From contig OY720099.1 of NCBI GenBank assembly GCA_963082875.1, positions 8,184,001-8,248,000 of the forward strand: a stretch of 64,000 bases of DNA. Direction: 5' to 3'. The notes below the pieces were generated by a model. It was not told the origin of the DNA. It did no database searches and saw only the letters and a list, made by a program, of their open reading frames with translations. This document shows positions 46,001 through 57,816 of the stretch, in pieces. A program made the translations under genes and the position numbers. Numbering within the stretch: the stretch's first letter is position 1; every line of letters starts with the position of its first letter. The stretch comes from Corella eumyota (Eukaryota > Chordata > Ascidiacea > Phlebobranchia > Corellidae).

Positions 46001-48113
46001 AAACCAGAAACTCCCCTCTTTACCCGATAAACAAACCAAACAAAATGATCAGGAATCTATTCAGAGAGAAGAGTTAAATAATTTACTTGAAGGGGCTAGA
46101 GAAGTGGTTGTTTCGGTTAAGCGAACACCGACGATCGTCGAAAAGAGAAGGGTACGAAACGCCAACAAAGAACCTCCTAAATTACCTGCCAAAACAATCA
46201 CCCGAAATGGGTCATTAAAGGATCCAAAAAAAGGAAATTCCCGCCCAAAACCTTTATCCATTAACCCCCAACGATTGATTTTATCCTCACCCACTTCTGG
46301 GGCTGCTAACTTCGCCTTAAATTCCCCAAATGAGCCCCCTTTAACCCCGTTTCCCCCTAACTTAAACAATGCAACAACAAAACGTCCGTCTACAGCACCT
46401 GTAAGTCAACCGAGCACTTTTCTTGCAACGAGACAAAAATTTCAAAGGATTTCAAACACTGGGAATGTTTGTGTTGATAATAAGAAGATTTCCCAACGGT
46501 AATTACGATTTAAATTTTTTAATAATCTGGTAGATTTGTTTTTTTGTTTTTTATGTACAAATTTGTTTAGTAAAGTATAGTGTAATTTTCTTGTAATTTG
46601 ATATTAAGGATTTTGTTTTTTAAATCTTGCATGTTTTTAGCATTCAAAAAAAAAAAAATTTTTTAGGTCAGATAAGGTACCAGTTTTGGATGGTGTTTTT
46701 CCAGTGGTAACCAGTGATGCCAGCCGAAATAAACCACTTGAAACCAAACAACCACAACCACCCAAACCAGTTAAGGTAAAAACTTTAAAAAAATTCTAAA
46801 TTATGTATGTAATATTTATTTTTTGTTTTAAAATTGTATCAAAAATTTTAAATAGGCTTATATAAAGGGAATAAAATTGTTATTATTTAATTTTTGTCCT
46901 TTTATTTCTAATGCATTGTGTTATAAGTAGTGTATTTTACTATATTGAAAGCCTTAATGCATATTAATATTTAATAGGTTTTTATAACCTATTAACCTCT
47001 TTATAACCATTTAATGAATCATAATGAATATTAAATATTTTTAGCAAAGTCACTTAATCAAGGAAAGTAACCAGAATGAGACAACGGTTAAGCCACCACC
47101 TTTGCCACCTAAAAAGCCTCATCTGTCAGCTAAGAACAGCAGGTTTGTGCTTTCCAGAAGAGACAACATTTGGCCTTTTATGCCAAAAAGAAAAATTTAA
47201 AAACATTACAAAAAATTAATAAATATTAAATTTGTTTTTAGTAACAAAACAGTGTTAAATTCAAAGAAAGATACTGAAAAAAAAACAGGTTGGTAACTTT
47301 TATTTTAATTATTTTCCTAAGTTACATTGAAAAAACGAATTACAATTTAAAACTCCTTTTAATAGGTGGAAACACTGAAAATGTTGGATTATTAAATGTC
47401 CCTAAAGCACCACCTCCCAAGGCAAATGTAAGTTAAACTTTTTTAAATTACAAAACTACTTTTTTAATTTTGGTTTACTAAAATGAATTTTTAATAAATT
47501 AAAGGTTACAAGATCGGGAAGTACAAAAAGGACTTCATTAAATTCCAACAATAATAACAATCGACAATATAAAAGTAAGTATTTAAACTTGAGTTTATCG
47601 TTAAAATAATATGTGAAAAAGTTAGGTTTATTGCATGTATACATGTTAAAAATGTATAATACTTGCAGGCTAATATTATATATAACTTTTACTGTTATGT
47701 TACTGGAAACTATTTTATGAATAAAATTTGACATGTGCCCCAATTTTACTGACAATAAAACATTTTTAATGACACCAGCTCACCCTTTAATTTTCACCCT
47801 TTAAATTTTTCCTTAAAAAATGTTGATATAAAATTTTGGTGTTTAGGGAAATGTCCATTTAGTCAAATGGCTTTCAGTAATAATGCAGATAATGTTAATT
47901 TATTTAATTACTTTCATTTTTTTGTTTTTGTTATTAGGTCACGAAAATAACATGCAACCCATTCCACCAAATGGTAAAACCCCTCCGCGATTAAATTTAA
48001 CAGCTCAGCAAAGGTTATTTACACAAGATGGGTCCAGTGGGGAACTTAGATCTCCAGTTACCCACAATGTCCCCAAATCTCCATTAGCCCCAAACATTTT
48101 TACTTTTAAGTAA
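43065..48113 (+). CDS. CTTNBP2/CTTNBP2NL family protein (cortactin-binding, coiled coil)
   Basis: Fourteen exons join in phase: 43065-43154, 43331-43444, 43872-44030, 44211-44318, 44670-44852, 45708-45812, 45894-46498, 46667-46775, 47045-47142, 47242-47288, 47366-47427, 47505-47574, 47847-47876 and 47938-48113, about 651 residues. The N-terminal block LGKPDLLRLLSILEGELEAR is the hallmark of the CortBP2 domain shared by CTTNBP2, CTTNBP2NL and FILIP1. HDPFIALMRDNEA matches LNDPFLALQRDYEA. A long coiled coil follows, including KKLLQLVSKERQKYRTIITL. The C-terminal half is Pro/Ser-rich with PPPLPPKKPHLS, a cortactin SH3-binding motif like CTTNBP2's PPPIPPKKPGLS. No ankyrin repeats are present, so it resembles CTTNBP2NL, a STRIPAK and actin-linked protein. 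The 30-nt exon 47847-47876 keeps the frame whether included or skipped. Confidence 0.88.
45160..45240 (+). repeat. Degenerate copy of the 'GATTGCC' dispersed repeat
   Basis: 'tagttgattgcctgcctgca' followed by 'ttttattcggtaaattatga' partly matches the repeats at 37013 and 60384. In a CTTNBP2-like intron. Confidence 0.35.
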
Positions 48114-50223
48114 AAAAAATATTTGAGACAAACATTTTTTTTACTTAATTTGGGTTGCTGATTAAATTGTTGGCAGTATTTTTTATATATTGATTTGTTA
48201 ATCCATGTTAATTTTTTTAATTTTTCCTAAGGGTTTGTTTTAAATAAATATTCCAATCTCATTCTTAAAAATTGAAAAGAAATTTAATTTGGGTGTTTAA
48301 TTTTTTATGTTTAACCATTTACTTTTCCAACATTAATATATTTTAAATTTGTTTTAACTCAGTCTATTTCTGTAAACTATCTAACATAAAGCTTCTGTAA
48401 TTCAATAAATTAGAATTTTGTTACAATCTTCTGCAGTTATTAACATTGTTCTTTAGATGGTGCACTGTGCTTTACCTTTTTAAAGGTTTTTATTAACTTG
48501 CTTCATATATCAATGCTTATAACATGGCTGCTTTTCATATATGTGCTGTAATTTTAATTTGTATGCTAAATTGGAAATTTGCACTTCTTAAAAATATTTA
48601 ATTTTAACATTTTTAATTAAAATTTTTTTGAATGCGTTTTGGGCTTACTAACTTTATTCCAGTATTGCTTTGATTTCAAATTAATTTTTTTATCAAATTT
48701 GTAGGTACCCAATTTATTTTAATATTTTTTTATTCTGATACTCTAAAATTTTGTGGTACTCCCATATTTTTCACTGTAGCAACTCATCATTTTGGATCTT
48801 ACCCTTTTACTTACCTATTTCATTAACTGAACCTATTATGTTATGCAGATTATGTTTAAACAGAATTAACTGCTAGTTAGTTACTGCCTGTTGTATTTTA
48901 TCTATGATTTTAATGTTTGTTGTGCAGTTATAATAATTTCTTTATAAAACTATTTTTGTTGCTAGAGGATGTTGAAATTATTTTATTCATCTTTTTTAAA
49001 TTGAAATCATGTTTTATTGTATAAATTTTATTTTATCAATCCTTTATTTTTATATCTTGTGCTATTCAACATTAGATTTTAGCTTCATCAAGCCACTGAA
49101 ATTAAAGACATAAAGGAGCATTAAGTGACCAATTTTTTATTACTATATTTTTTGTATATTATTTTCTTGTGTTTTTATTCTTGTAGCCCCAGTGTACAAC
49201 AGTTTACTTGTTTATGCTTGCTTTTGTAGTATTTTATTCTCTTTAATTTGCATGTATCTGTTTTGTTAAATAACATTATTCAGCAATGTTTTTGCATTAT
49301 TTCTGTATGTTTAATAAAATAATGTTTAACAAAGTAAGTATACATGTACATATTTTTATGCTTTTTTCAGTATATCGTATTATATAAAAAATCACTTTTT
49401 ATATTTTAGTATTTCTAAATCATTTTAATAAAATATGTGTTATTTTTAAATGTTCACAATCGGGTTACCTAAAAAAAGGGCGCATAAATAAGTGTCTACT
49501 TTTAAAAAATAAAGTGTCTGCCAATATTTAGCACGTTTTTAAATTGTTATTTGTTATTAAAGCCGGTCAGCTGATCGTTTAGAAACATCAGTTTTCGTTG
49601 ATTTCAATAATCGCACTAAGCCACAAAATAAGAGGATTTGGGCTACCAATGGCTTAAAATTAATTAACATATAATTTTTTTGTAACTTAGAGGTTTGTGA
49701 AATTAGTCTGTTAGTGCGATTATTTTACTAAAGTTAAAAAAATTAGTATTTTTATTGCTATTTTCACATTTTCGTATTTATTTATCCTTTAGGTAGAAAA
49801 GACTACTAAACGGCCTAAATATAGAGTAACTTTGTTACCAAGTGTCAAATTTTAGCAGTTGGTATCTTATTGTTTTGTATTTAACTGATTTAACTTGCCC
49901 TACAGCTACAGGGGGTTGAACCCTTAATGGAAGTTTACAAACTGGCTTTGGTGACCATGCCATAAAATAATTAATATCTTCATGTAAACATTAATACTTT
50001 TTGGCATGTTTTAAATTATTAAATTGATTTTGTCATTTTTTCCCGTCGCATTGTTGTAATATTAATTGTATATCGTATTTATTATTTACTTTTATCAATG
50101 CGCGAAAAACCAAAATAAAAAAAAAAAAAAAACAAGTAGTGAAAATCGAATACTAAACTTTATCTAGAACTTTATCACTCTGATGGTATCTTGTTAAAGT
50201 ATTTTTTAAATAAAGAAAGCAAA
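48114..50223. other. 3' UTR and intergenic space
   Basis: About 2.1 kb, strongly AT-rich, between the CTTNBP2-like and DCLRE1A genes. An AATAAA at about 49313 may end a long 3' UTR. No gene or recognised repeat. Confidence 0.45.
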
Positions 50224-53200
50224 ATGGATAAGTTTTGCCCATACTGCCAAATGCCATTCAGATTGTTGCACGTACAATCTTCAAGTCTTCATCTTGAATG
50301 TTGCTTTAGAAAAAGAAAACCCAAAAAAGGTATAATATAAACATGCATTATTTTTGAATTTATGTTTAATATTTTTTAAATTCCTGGTTTTGTTAATGTT
50401 GTTCATAACTTTTATTAATTATAGCATGATATAATTTAACATTTCATCTGTATTCACCCTATCATGATATATATATTTTTTTTCATATGTATATATATTT
50501 ATTTACTCTTAATGTGGGTAAATTGATTTCACATCCCAAATGTAGTAAAATGTTAGTCACCCAGTCCCTTTGTAGCAGTTTAAAATATCACTGAGCATAT
50601 AAACTTGTTGATTATATATCAATTAATATTGTTGTTTATAATTTTACAGAATGTCCAAAAGGAGTCAGATGTGAATCTTGTATGATATGTCACTTCGAGA
50701 GGTTTGCCCACACAGCACTTGCAAACAAAAGAAATCCACCAAAACTTTCTCAACCTCTTGAAATTAACAGCAGTCCGGAAGTCAATGTGAAAATTGCTTC
50801 AACATTTTCAATAAATCCGAGTTTTGTGGCCTCACCAAAAACTGAAAATAATTCTTTTGTTAAATCTAATTTAACAACAACTACTGTAAAATCTAAATCA
50901 TCTCAAACTCTTGACACTGAACCTTTAACACCACACCAAGATCTAGGACCTATTTTAACACCACCGCAAAACCCAGAACCAGTCCCAACAGTGACCAAAA
51001 AGTCTAGGGTTAAAACTTCTGAAATAACTAAAAACTTGAACAAATCAGGTGTACATCTTTCAGATGACATGGAAGCAAAGATAAATCTTGATAATAATTC
51101 TAAAACAAAATTAAATAGCTATTTATTATCAGAATTAGATAAAATTAAAGATCAGGGTAGTCCTTTAAAGGACATCAATTTAAAAATGGATAAGGTTAAT
51201 GATGAAGTCCAAGTAAAACGAAAATTAGTAGAACTAAATGAAACGGAAATGAATAAAAATTTAAACATAAAACGTCCAAAACTTGACAAGAAAGAAAGCA
51301 GTCAAGGACTAGAAATTAACAACAACTCTGATAAATTAATAAACAAAAATTTAATTTTTAAAAACACTGAATCTACAGAAGACAGTGAAGAATGGCCGAT
51401 ATTTCAACCGAAAGGTCATGGATTTGTTCCCAAATTTAACGACAACGATAGTGGTAAATGCACAGACTCAAGTCTATCAGATGAAGATATGTTTATTGAA
51501 ACTAATTTGAACATATCCGGATCATCATCTGGTTTTGGTTTTACCTCAACACAAGTTGAGAATCCAAATCAACAAAATAGCTTTATAAATTTTGCTAATT
51601 TTCAATCTCAAGTTGTAAGCCCAATAAAAAACCACACACAAAGTTTTATCACTAAAAAGAAGGACACTAAAATGGATAAAAAGAACAAAGATGTAAAGAT
51701 AAACAATTCTTTGCCCACTAAACCTGTAGAAATATTAAAGGAATCAAATTTTTTAACTGTCAAAAAGGAGGCAAATGCTATAAAGCAGGGAGATATTGGT
51801 GCCATGTTGTTTGGGATAAAACCAAAAGAAAAAGTTGTCAAGAAAACTGAAGTAAATGGTAAGTTAAATTCAAAATTGGTATTGTAATACAATATTCTGC
51901 ATTGCTTGTACTTTATGGTCTTCGCTGATTATCTTTTTTACTGTTTGGTTAAATTTTTTTAAAAAAACGTCCACATTTATTTAAAAATTATTTTATAAAA
52001 ATATTTTTAATTATTTTTACTTAATTTTATTAAGTTAAATTTTGTTTAGTTGGAAAACAGAAACGGTCGTGTCCTTTTTACAAAAAGGTTGAAGGCACGA
52101 CTTTTGCAGTGGATGCTTTTAATTATGGGGAAGTTCCAGGTATCACCCACTATTTTCTCTCGCACTTTCATTATGACCATTACATGGGTTTGACTAAGAA
52201 TTGGGTGACGAAAATTTATTGCAGTTCGGTACGTTATTTTTTTAGAAAATGTTTTAAAGTGGGTAGCTTTTTTTTATTTTCATGTTTTTGTGAATTTTTT
52301 AGGTAACAGGCAATTTGGTTCAACTTAAAATTAAATTGGCGGACCAACAAATCAAGAGGATTAAATTAAACGATCCTGTGGTTATTTGTGATGTAGAAAT
52401 AACCTTGTTGGAAGCTAATCATTGCCCTGGTAAACATGCTTCGTACTTGTTAAATTACTTTAGTTATATTTTGTATAAAAATATTTATTTATTGGTTGGG
52501 AAAATGCTCTTTATTTTCTTAAAAATTGGTTGACCTAAATTTTAGTGAAATTCTGTATTCAAAATTTTATTTTTAAAAAATTAACCATATGTTTGGTTGG
52601 TATTTTGTAATATGGGGGGATGCAATTTCAGTTTTATTAAAGTTTCATATAACATAAAGCAACATTAACTAATGTTTTGACAAGCCATTTTTAAATTGTA
52701 ATTTTTTCATTTTCCACCGAAATCCTATTCAACAATGTCTACATAAACAATTATTCATAATCGTAATATTTTTTTGGTTTTTAATTATTTAGGTGCGGTG
52801 TTAATATTAATGAAGTTAAAGAATGGAAAAACAATTTTACATACTGGTGACTTTCGGGCCGACAATTCTTTGATCAACAATCCAATTATAAAAGGTTTTT
52901 TGATTTTTGTTTATAGTTTTTATTTAATAAAAGCTGTATACAGTAATGGTGTACTTACAGTTATCATTTTTTTTTCAAATCTGTAGGCCTACTACACATT
53001 GTTTATAAATTTTTTTAAATTGCTTTAGTTTTTATATAAAATCAATTAAAAAAATTGCATTTTGCAGACATTTTAAAAATTTAGAAAATGTATTTAAACA
53101 CTTGTTGATAGCGTATTTAAAGTGATAACATTCTCCGTTAAGTATGTAGTTCAACTATTTTTGTTGTTTAATCTTATCATACCATAAGGTTTGGAAATCA

Positions 53201-54912
53201 CCTTATTTAAAAATCTTGTAAATTTGCTTTCTAAAAAATGTACTTAACTCCTTTGTGTAAATAACTTGTGTATAATTTTGAATGAACTTCCTGCTGTGTC
53301 TTAATATGTTGTAAAGTACTAACCAAATATTGGTATAGAATGCTTTTATTCAAGTTTAAATAAGTTTTATTTCAAAATGTATTTTTTTTTGAAAGACAAT
53401 AATTGATCTGTTATTAATTTAATGTGTTACTTAAAAAAAATCAAATCGGTAAAAATTTATTTTATTTTTCTACAGATTATAAAATAAATTTATTATATTT
53501 GGACACCACTTATTTGAACCCCAACTATTCATTCCCACCTCAGAATGATGTTGTTTCATTTACAAGTACGGCTGTTTGGAAGTTGCTACAAGAAGAACCA
53601 AAAACATTGATTGTTACTGGAAGTTATTTTATTGGAAAAGAGAAAATATTTCTAGGTAATTTAACTAATTACTAAGTTTGAAATAGAATTATATATAAAA
53701 ATTTTAAATTACATTGAAATAAATTTGAAATCTGGTAAATAACTATTGAGAATGCTATTTAATTATTGTTATTGAAATTTAAGGTTCAATAGTATGTTTT
53801 GTATCAAAACATTAAATTAACTTTCATCAGCTAATATATAAAGGAACTTAGTGGACGATATATATATGTATGTTCAAGTTAAAGACTATTAAAATAAAGA
53901 ACTGGCATTTGTAGTGCAGAAGTAAATTATAGCAGGCATACATTAGACAATAAAATTTAGCAATTTAGGTAAACAATCAAAGTTGATTTTTGATGTATTT
54001 TTTTACATTAAATAAATAGATTTAGGAAAAGAATTAGAATCGAAGGTGTATGTTAAAAATGAAAAGTACAAAACTATGATGTGTTATGAAGATAAAAAAC
54101 TCAAATCTATGCTAACAACTGATAAACTTTCTACTAACATCCATGTTTTACAAATGAAAGAACTTGCTACATCGGTAAGTTAGTAAATTCTAAGTAGAAC
54201 ATGTGTATAAATACAGTTACTATTTTAAAATATATTTATGAGTAAATTTTCAATTCCATTTTTATTGAAGACGAAACTAACTCTACATATCATGTTATTT
54301 TTTATACCAAATTTAATTTTTTTTTTTTACTTTTAGAACTTGTATGATTATTTAGCCAAGTTTGGTAAAAAATACAAGCAAATTGTTGCAATAAAACCAA
54401 CAGGTTGGACTCATTCAAAAAAGTCAAATAATTTGGAAAATATTCAACCTAGCAGGAATGGTAAAGTTCTTCTATATGGGGTGCCTTACAGGTAAACTAA
54501 CTTATTTACTTATTTTACATTTGAAAAAGGCAACTGTTTTGTCCAATGTAAAGTTAACTTTGTTACCCTATCTACATTTGCCTATGTTGTATATTGGTAA
54601 AAAGGTAATATTGCCAAAATAATAAGGTGTTGGTTATGTTTTAGTATCATGGCGCCCTAATTACCTAATGCTATAAAATGACACTTTAGATAATTCAGAT
54701 AAAAATTCAACACAATATTTTTACTTATTTTGTAATTTTGTTCACAATGTTTTTACTTTTTTTGTAAATTAAGTGAGCACAGTAGTTTTAGTGAACTTAA
54801 GATGTTTGTGGAATCACTTAAACCTGACCGAATAATACCGACTGTTAATATTGGCAAACCTGAGACAAGAAAAATGATGGAATCCTATTTGAATAAGTGG
54901 AAAGAAAAATAA
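50224..54912 (+). CDS. DCLRE1A: DCLRE1A (SNM1A), DNA interstrand crosslink repair nuclease
   Basis: Nine exons join in phase: 50224-50329, 50650-51858, 52050-52228, 52303-52429, 52793-52894, 53476-53655, 54020-54174, 54337-54491 and 54774-54912, about 783 residues (human about 1040). The N-terminus has a UBZ4-like zinc finger (FCPYCQMPF), followed by [10 protein letters not shown] and [13 protein letters not shown], as in SNM1A. A Ser/Lys-rich linker of about 370 residues is encoded by one large exon. The metallo-beta-lactamase/beta-CASP nuclease starts at [20 protein letters not shown]. Metal ligands are intact: HFHYDH (about 477-482), [13 protein letters not shown]. The beta-CASP part has [27 protein letters not shown]-type KPTGWTH and YSEHSS. 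SNM1A is a nuclear 5'-3' exonuclease. AATAAA at 55222-55227. Confidence 0.95.
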
Positions 54913-55312
54913 TTTCTCCAAAAAAAATGTTTTCTTTAAACCAACAGAACATTTGTTTTAAATGCTGTTAAATAATAGCCATATTATAATGGTTTAATTG
55001 TTGAAATTTTAATGTAGTACTCTTAATCAAGTTTCCTTCAATGTTTTATTAGTTAAATTTCGTCGAATTTTTAAACAACTGATATTTTTTATATATTTTT
55101 CCTAATTATGTTTTTTTTTATTCTTTAATGTGTTAAAGTTCATTTTGCCTTAAAAACTATTTTTGTAAATTGCAATAATACATTTTTTATATTGTGTATA
55201 AGCTATATTTACAAATCTGCAAATAAATATGTTTATTAATTTTTTGTCTATTTTTTCAACTTTTTTTCAATTTTTTAAAAGGGCTTTGTGCCGACTTATT
55301 ATAACCTTACAA
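54913..55312. other. DCLRE1A 3' UTR
   Basis: AT-rich with a poly(A) signal AATAAA at 55222-55227. No other feature. Confidence 0.5.
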
Positions 55313-55560
55313 AACCAGCGGCGTGGCGTAGTGGTTGGAAAACTTAACTTTGCTTAAGTTCGATTCTCACTGCCTCCATGGCGTAAAACTATAAATGGTA
55401 CAACTACCAGGACCAAAAATCAATCGGTATGTAAATTATTGGTTAACCTTTTAAATAACATCCAAAATGGCAACTTAAGACTGGGTCTGGTTAACAAATA
55501 TAACGTTATGTTTAAGCCGTAAAATCTCGTATCGAGAATAACGATACACAAAAAATATAA
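55313..55560 (+). mobile_element. tRNA-derived SINE (family 1)
   Basis: A-box-like GGCGTGGCGTAGTGGTTGG and B-box-like AAGTTCGATTCTCACTGCC, then body motifs 'ctataaatggtacaact', 'caacttaagactgggtctgg' and the 'tatcgagaataacgatac' end with A-rich tail. Intermediate divergence. Confidence 0.8.
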
Positions 55561-55732
55561 TTTTAGAAAGGTTTTTAGGTTATATAAACAAAATCTTGTT
55601 GTTCAAGTTATCTGTTAAACCGTGTCAACAATCTTAAGTGTTGGGTAATTTGGTGTTTAACACTAATCCATCCAACATGATATCATAATAACCATATAAA
55701 GCACAATCAAGCGCGTTTGTTTTTCTTTATAA

Positions 55733-55850
55733 AATCCGTGGCTTAGAGGTTAACCGCTCTCCTTTGTGGAAAGAACACAAAAGTTTTCGATGTCTATCAC
55801 ATGCTATATTTGAAGTGTATAACTTATATTATAAAAACAATTATTCGATT
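55733..55850 (+). mobile_element. Possible tRNA-like SINE head
   Basis: 'cgtggcttagaggttaaccg' resembles a polymerase III A-box. The B-box is poor ('gttttcgatgtctatc'). It is the only sign, so this is tentative. Confidence 0.3.
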
Positions 55851-56133
55851 AAGTCTTAGGTAACAATATCGAATATTTATGAGGCTGTAATAACAACGAC
55901 GTCTGCTCAATTATTATATTGAACTTTTGTCCTTAGCTGTTGCTTTGATAAGGATATTTTTTCATGTTTAAAAATCTTGCCTTTTTTAAATCCTTTTAAA
56001 CTTCGCCTATATGCCAGTTTAAATAAGATCAATATCCACGATTTTGGTATAATAAAATAACCACACGGAAGCTAGGTGTAATGCCCGTATGTACAGCCAG
56101 AGAAATACCTTCTAGACTAAAATATAAACAAAT

Positions 56134-57638
56134 ATGTCTACAAAAAAGCTAGAGCGAGCTTATTTAGAAAACCAGGGCATGGAAAAAATTTTGACACAAC
56201 AATTGATTGATATTGAGGCACAGCGACAAACTTTTATTCGTCAATTTATTAAAGTTCAGGAAAATTTGAAAATCGAAGCTTTAAAGAAAAAAGATGAAGT
56301 ATTTCGAATCAAGTTGGAGAAAGATGAGTTAAAACAAAAACTTCAAAAACCAGGTAATTTTTTATTTTAAAATACAACTTTTTTAATTGTTTTAAATCCT
56401 TTTTTTAAAAAGTATTTAGATTTATTGAATCGTACCTTTTCACGCGTAAAATGACGTCACAATAAATATTGTTTTTTAGACAAGTTCCTCCGGGACGACC
56501 GAGATCTTCTTCTTCCGAAAGAGATCTACATGTCACGTGACCACACTTCGTTCCACACGAATGGTTTGCTTAATTGCCCCGGCATCCAATCAAGATACAA
56601 CAGGGCCCAAAATATTTCTCGAATAAAACTTCATTTTAATGACGTCATTACCGACAGTGATGACGTCACTGATTCAATAAATAGTGATGTCGTGTCTGTG
56701 CACACCAATAATGTTAAAAACGACACTAATGCTGCCCAAAATCGACCACCTTTATTACGTCACAGTAGTGACAATGAGTCACGTGACAGCACTCTTTCCT
56801 CGTCTCCATGGCAACCTTCTAATACACAGAACACAGTAGCACCAAAACTTGGTTTTAGAAAAACTCAGAAAGGCTTTGCAATGTAAGAGTGGTTTTATCA
56901 ACATTTTTTGATCTATGACTTTTATTGTTCCCTTATCGTTGAGGTTTTTTATCTATTTGAACTTTAAAGCGTATTATTTCTTTTTTACAAAGCACTAATG
57001 TCATTTTATTAGCTTTATATGATGTATTGCCTATTTTTGGAAATTTGGTATACTTTCGCTTTAATGTGGTACTATTTTTTAAATGAAAGTTTTTTTTGTT
57101 ATCCAGGGCTGGCTTGCGACCTGCTACTGCAGTGGTTAGAGGTCCACAAGCACGATCACGTGACCTTCGTAGACCAATCACAAGAGACGTACATAACACG
57201 AGGACCCCGTCTAACAAAAAAGGTTAAACTTTTAAATTAAAAAAAGAAAAAAATGAAATTTAAAATTCGATGCTTTGATTTTTAGATTTACCAACTCAGT
57301 TACCTCAACCTCCTAAGTATGACGTCAACAAGAAGGACAAGTCACTGCGTCTGATGACGTCGCCTAACCGATTTCAATCGAGGCTGACTTTACTTAAACG
57401 GGAGGTTCACATGAACGAGAAAGAATATCAAATGAAAATTAGGTTAAAACGACAGATCAATGAAAACGATGACGTCACAAGCAAGGTTTGGGCGTACATT
57501 GGAAAACGGCCAATCAGCGTACGACTTAACATGATGACGTCTTTACATCCTGACGTCACCAATGATAAGTTAACCGAAGAGGAGGAACAAGTTTTGCGCA
57601 TGCGCGCTGCCAACAACGCGAGGAAAAGACGACGTTGA
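56134..57638 (+). CDS. Unrecognised coiled-coil protein of 363 residues
   Basis: Four exons join in phase: 56134-56353, 56480-56882, 57107-57222 and 57286-57638. Residues 1-73 form a charged amphipathic coiled coil (KKLERAYLENQGMEKILTQQ and onward). A low-complexity Asp/Ser/Asn-rich stretch follows (DVITDSDDVTDSINSDVVS), then an Arg-rich section (GLRPATAVVRGPQARSRDLR) and a C-terminal helical, basic segment ending ARKRRR. No membrane segment. I do not recognise a family. Six TGACGTCA sites lie in or right beside its exons, several read as Asp-Val codons. AATAAA at 57649-57654. It converges on CFAP99 with only 178 bp between stop codons. Confidence 0.7.
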
Positions 57639-57816
57639 ACTTGTTTGCAATAAAATCAATATTTTTTTCACAAAATATCACATACTTTTACAAAAAATGT
57701 GTTTATTACTTAAATAGCATATTATGACATCACCCCAATGCTAATAACATAATAATTTCTATTAAAGCATATAAACAACCAAACAACCGTAATAATACAT
57801 TAAAATTACACACAAA

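Noticed and set aside
51608-51892. Minus-strand open frame inside the large DCLRE1A exon
   Set aside because: Shadow of a 1.2-kb coding exon rich in AAA/AAT codons.
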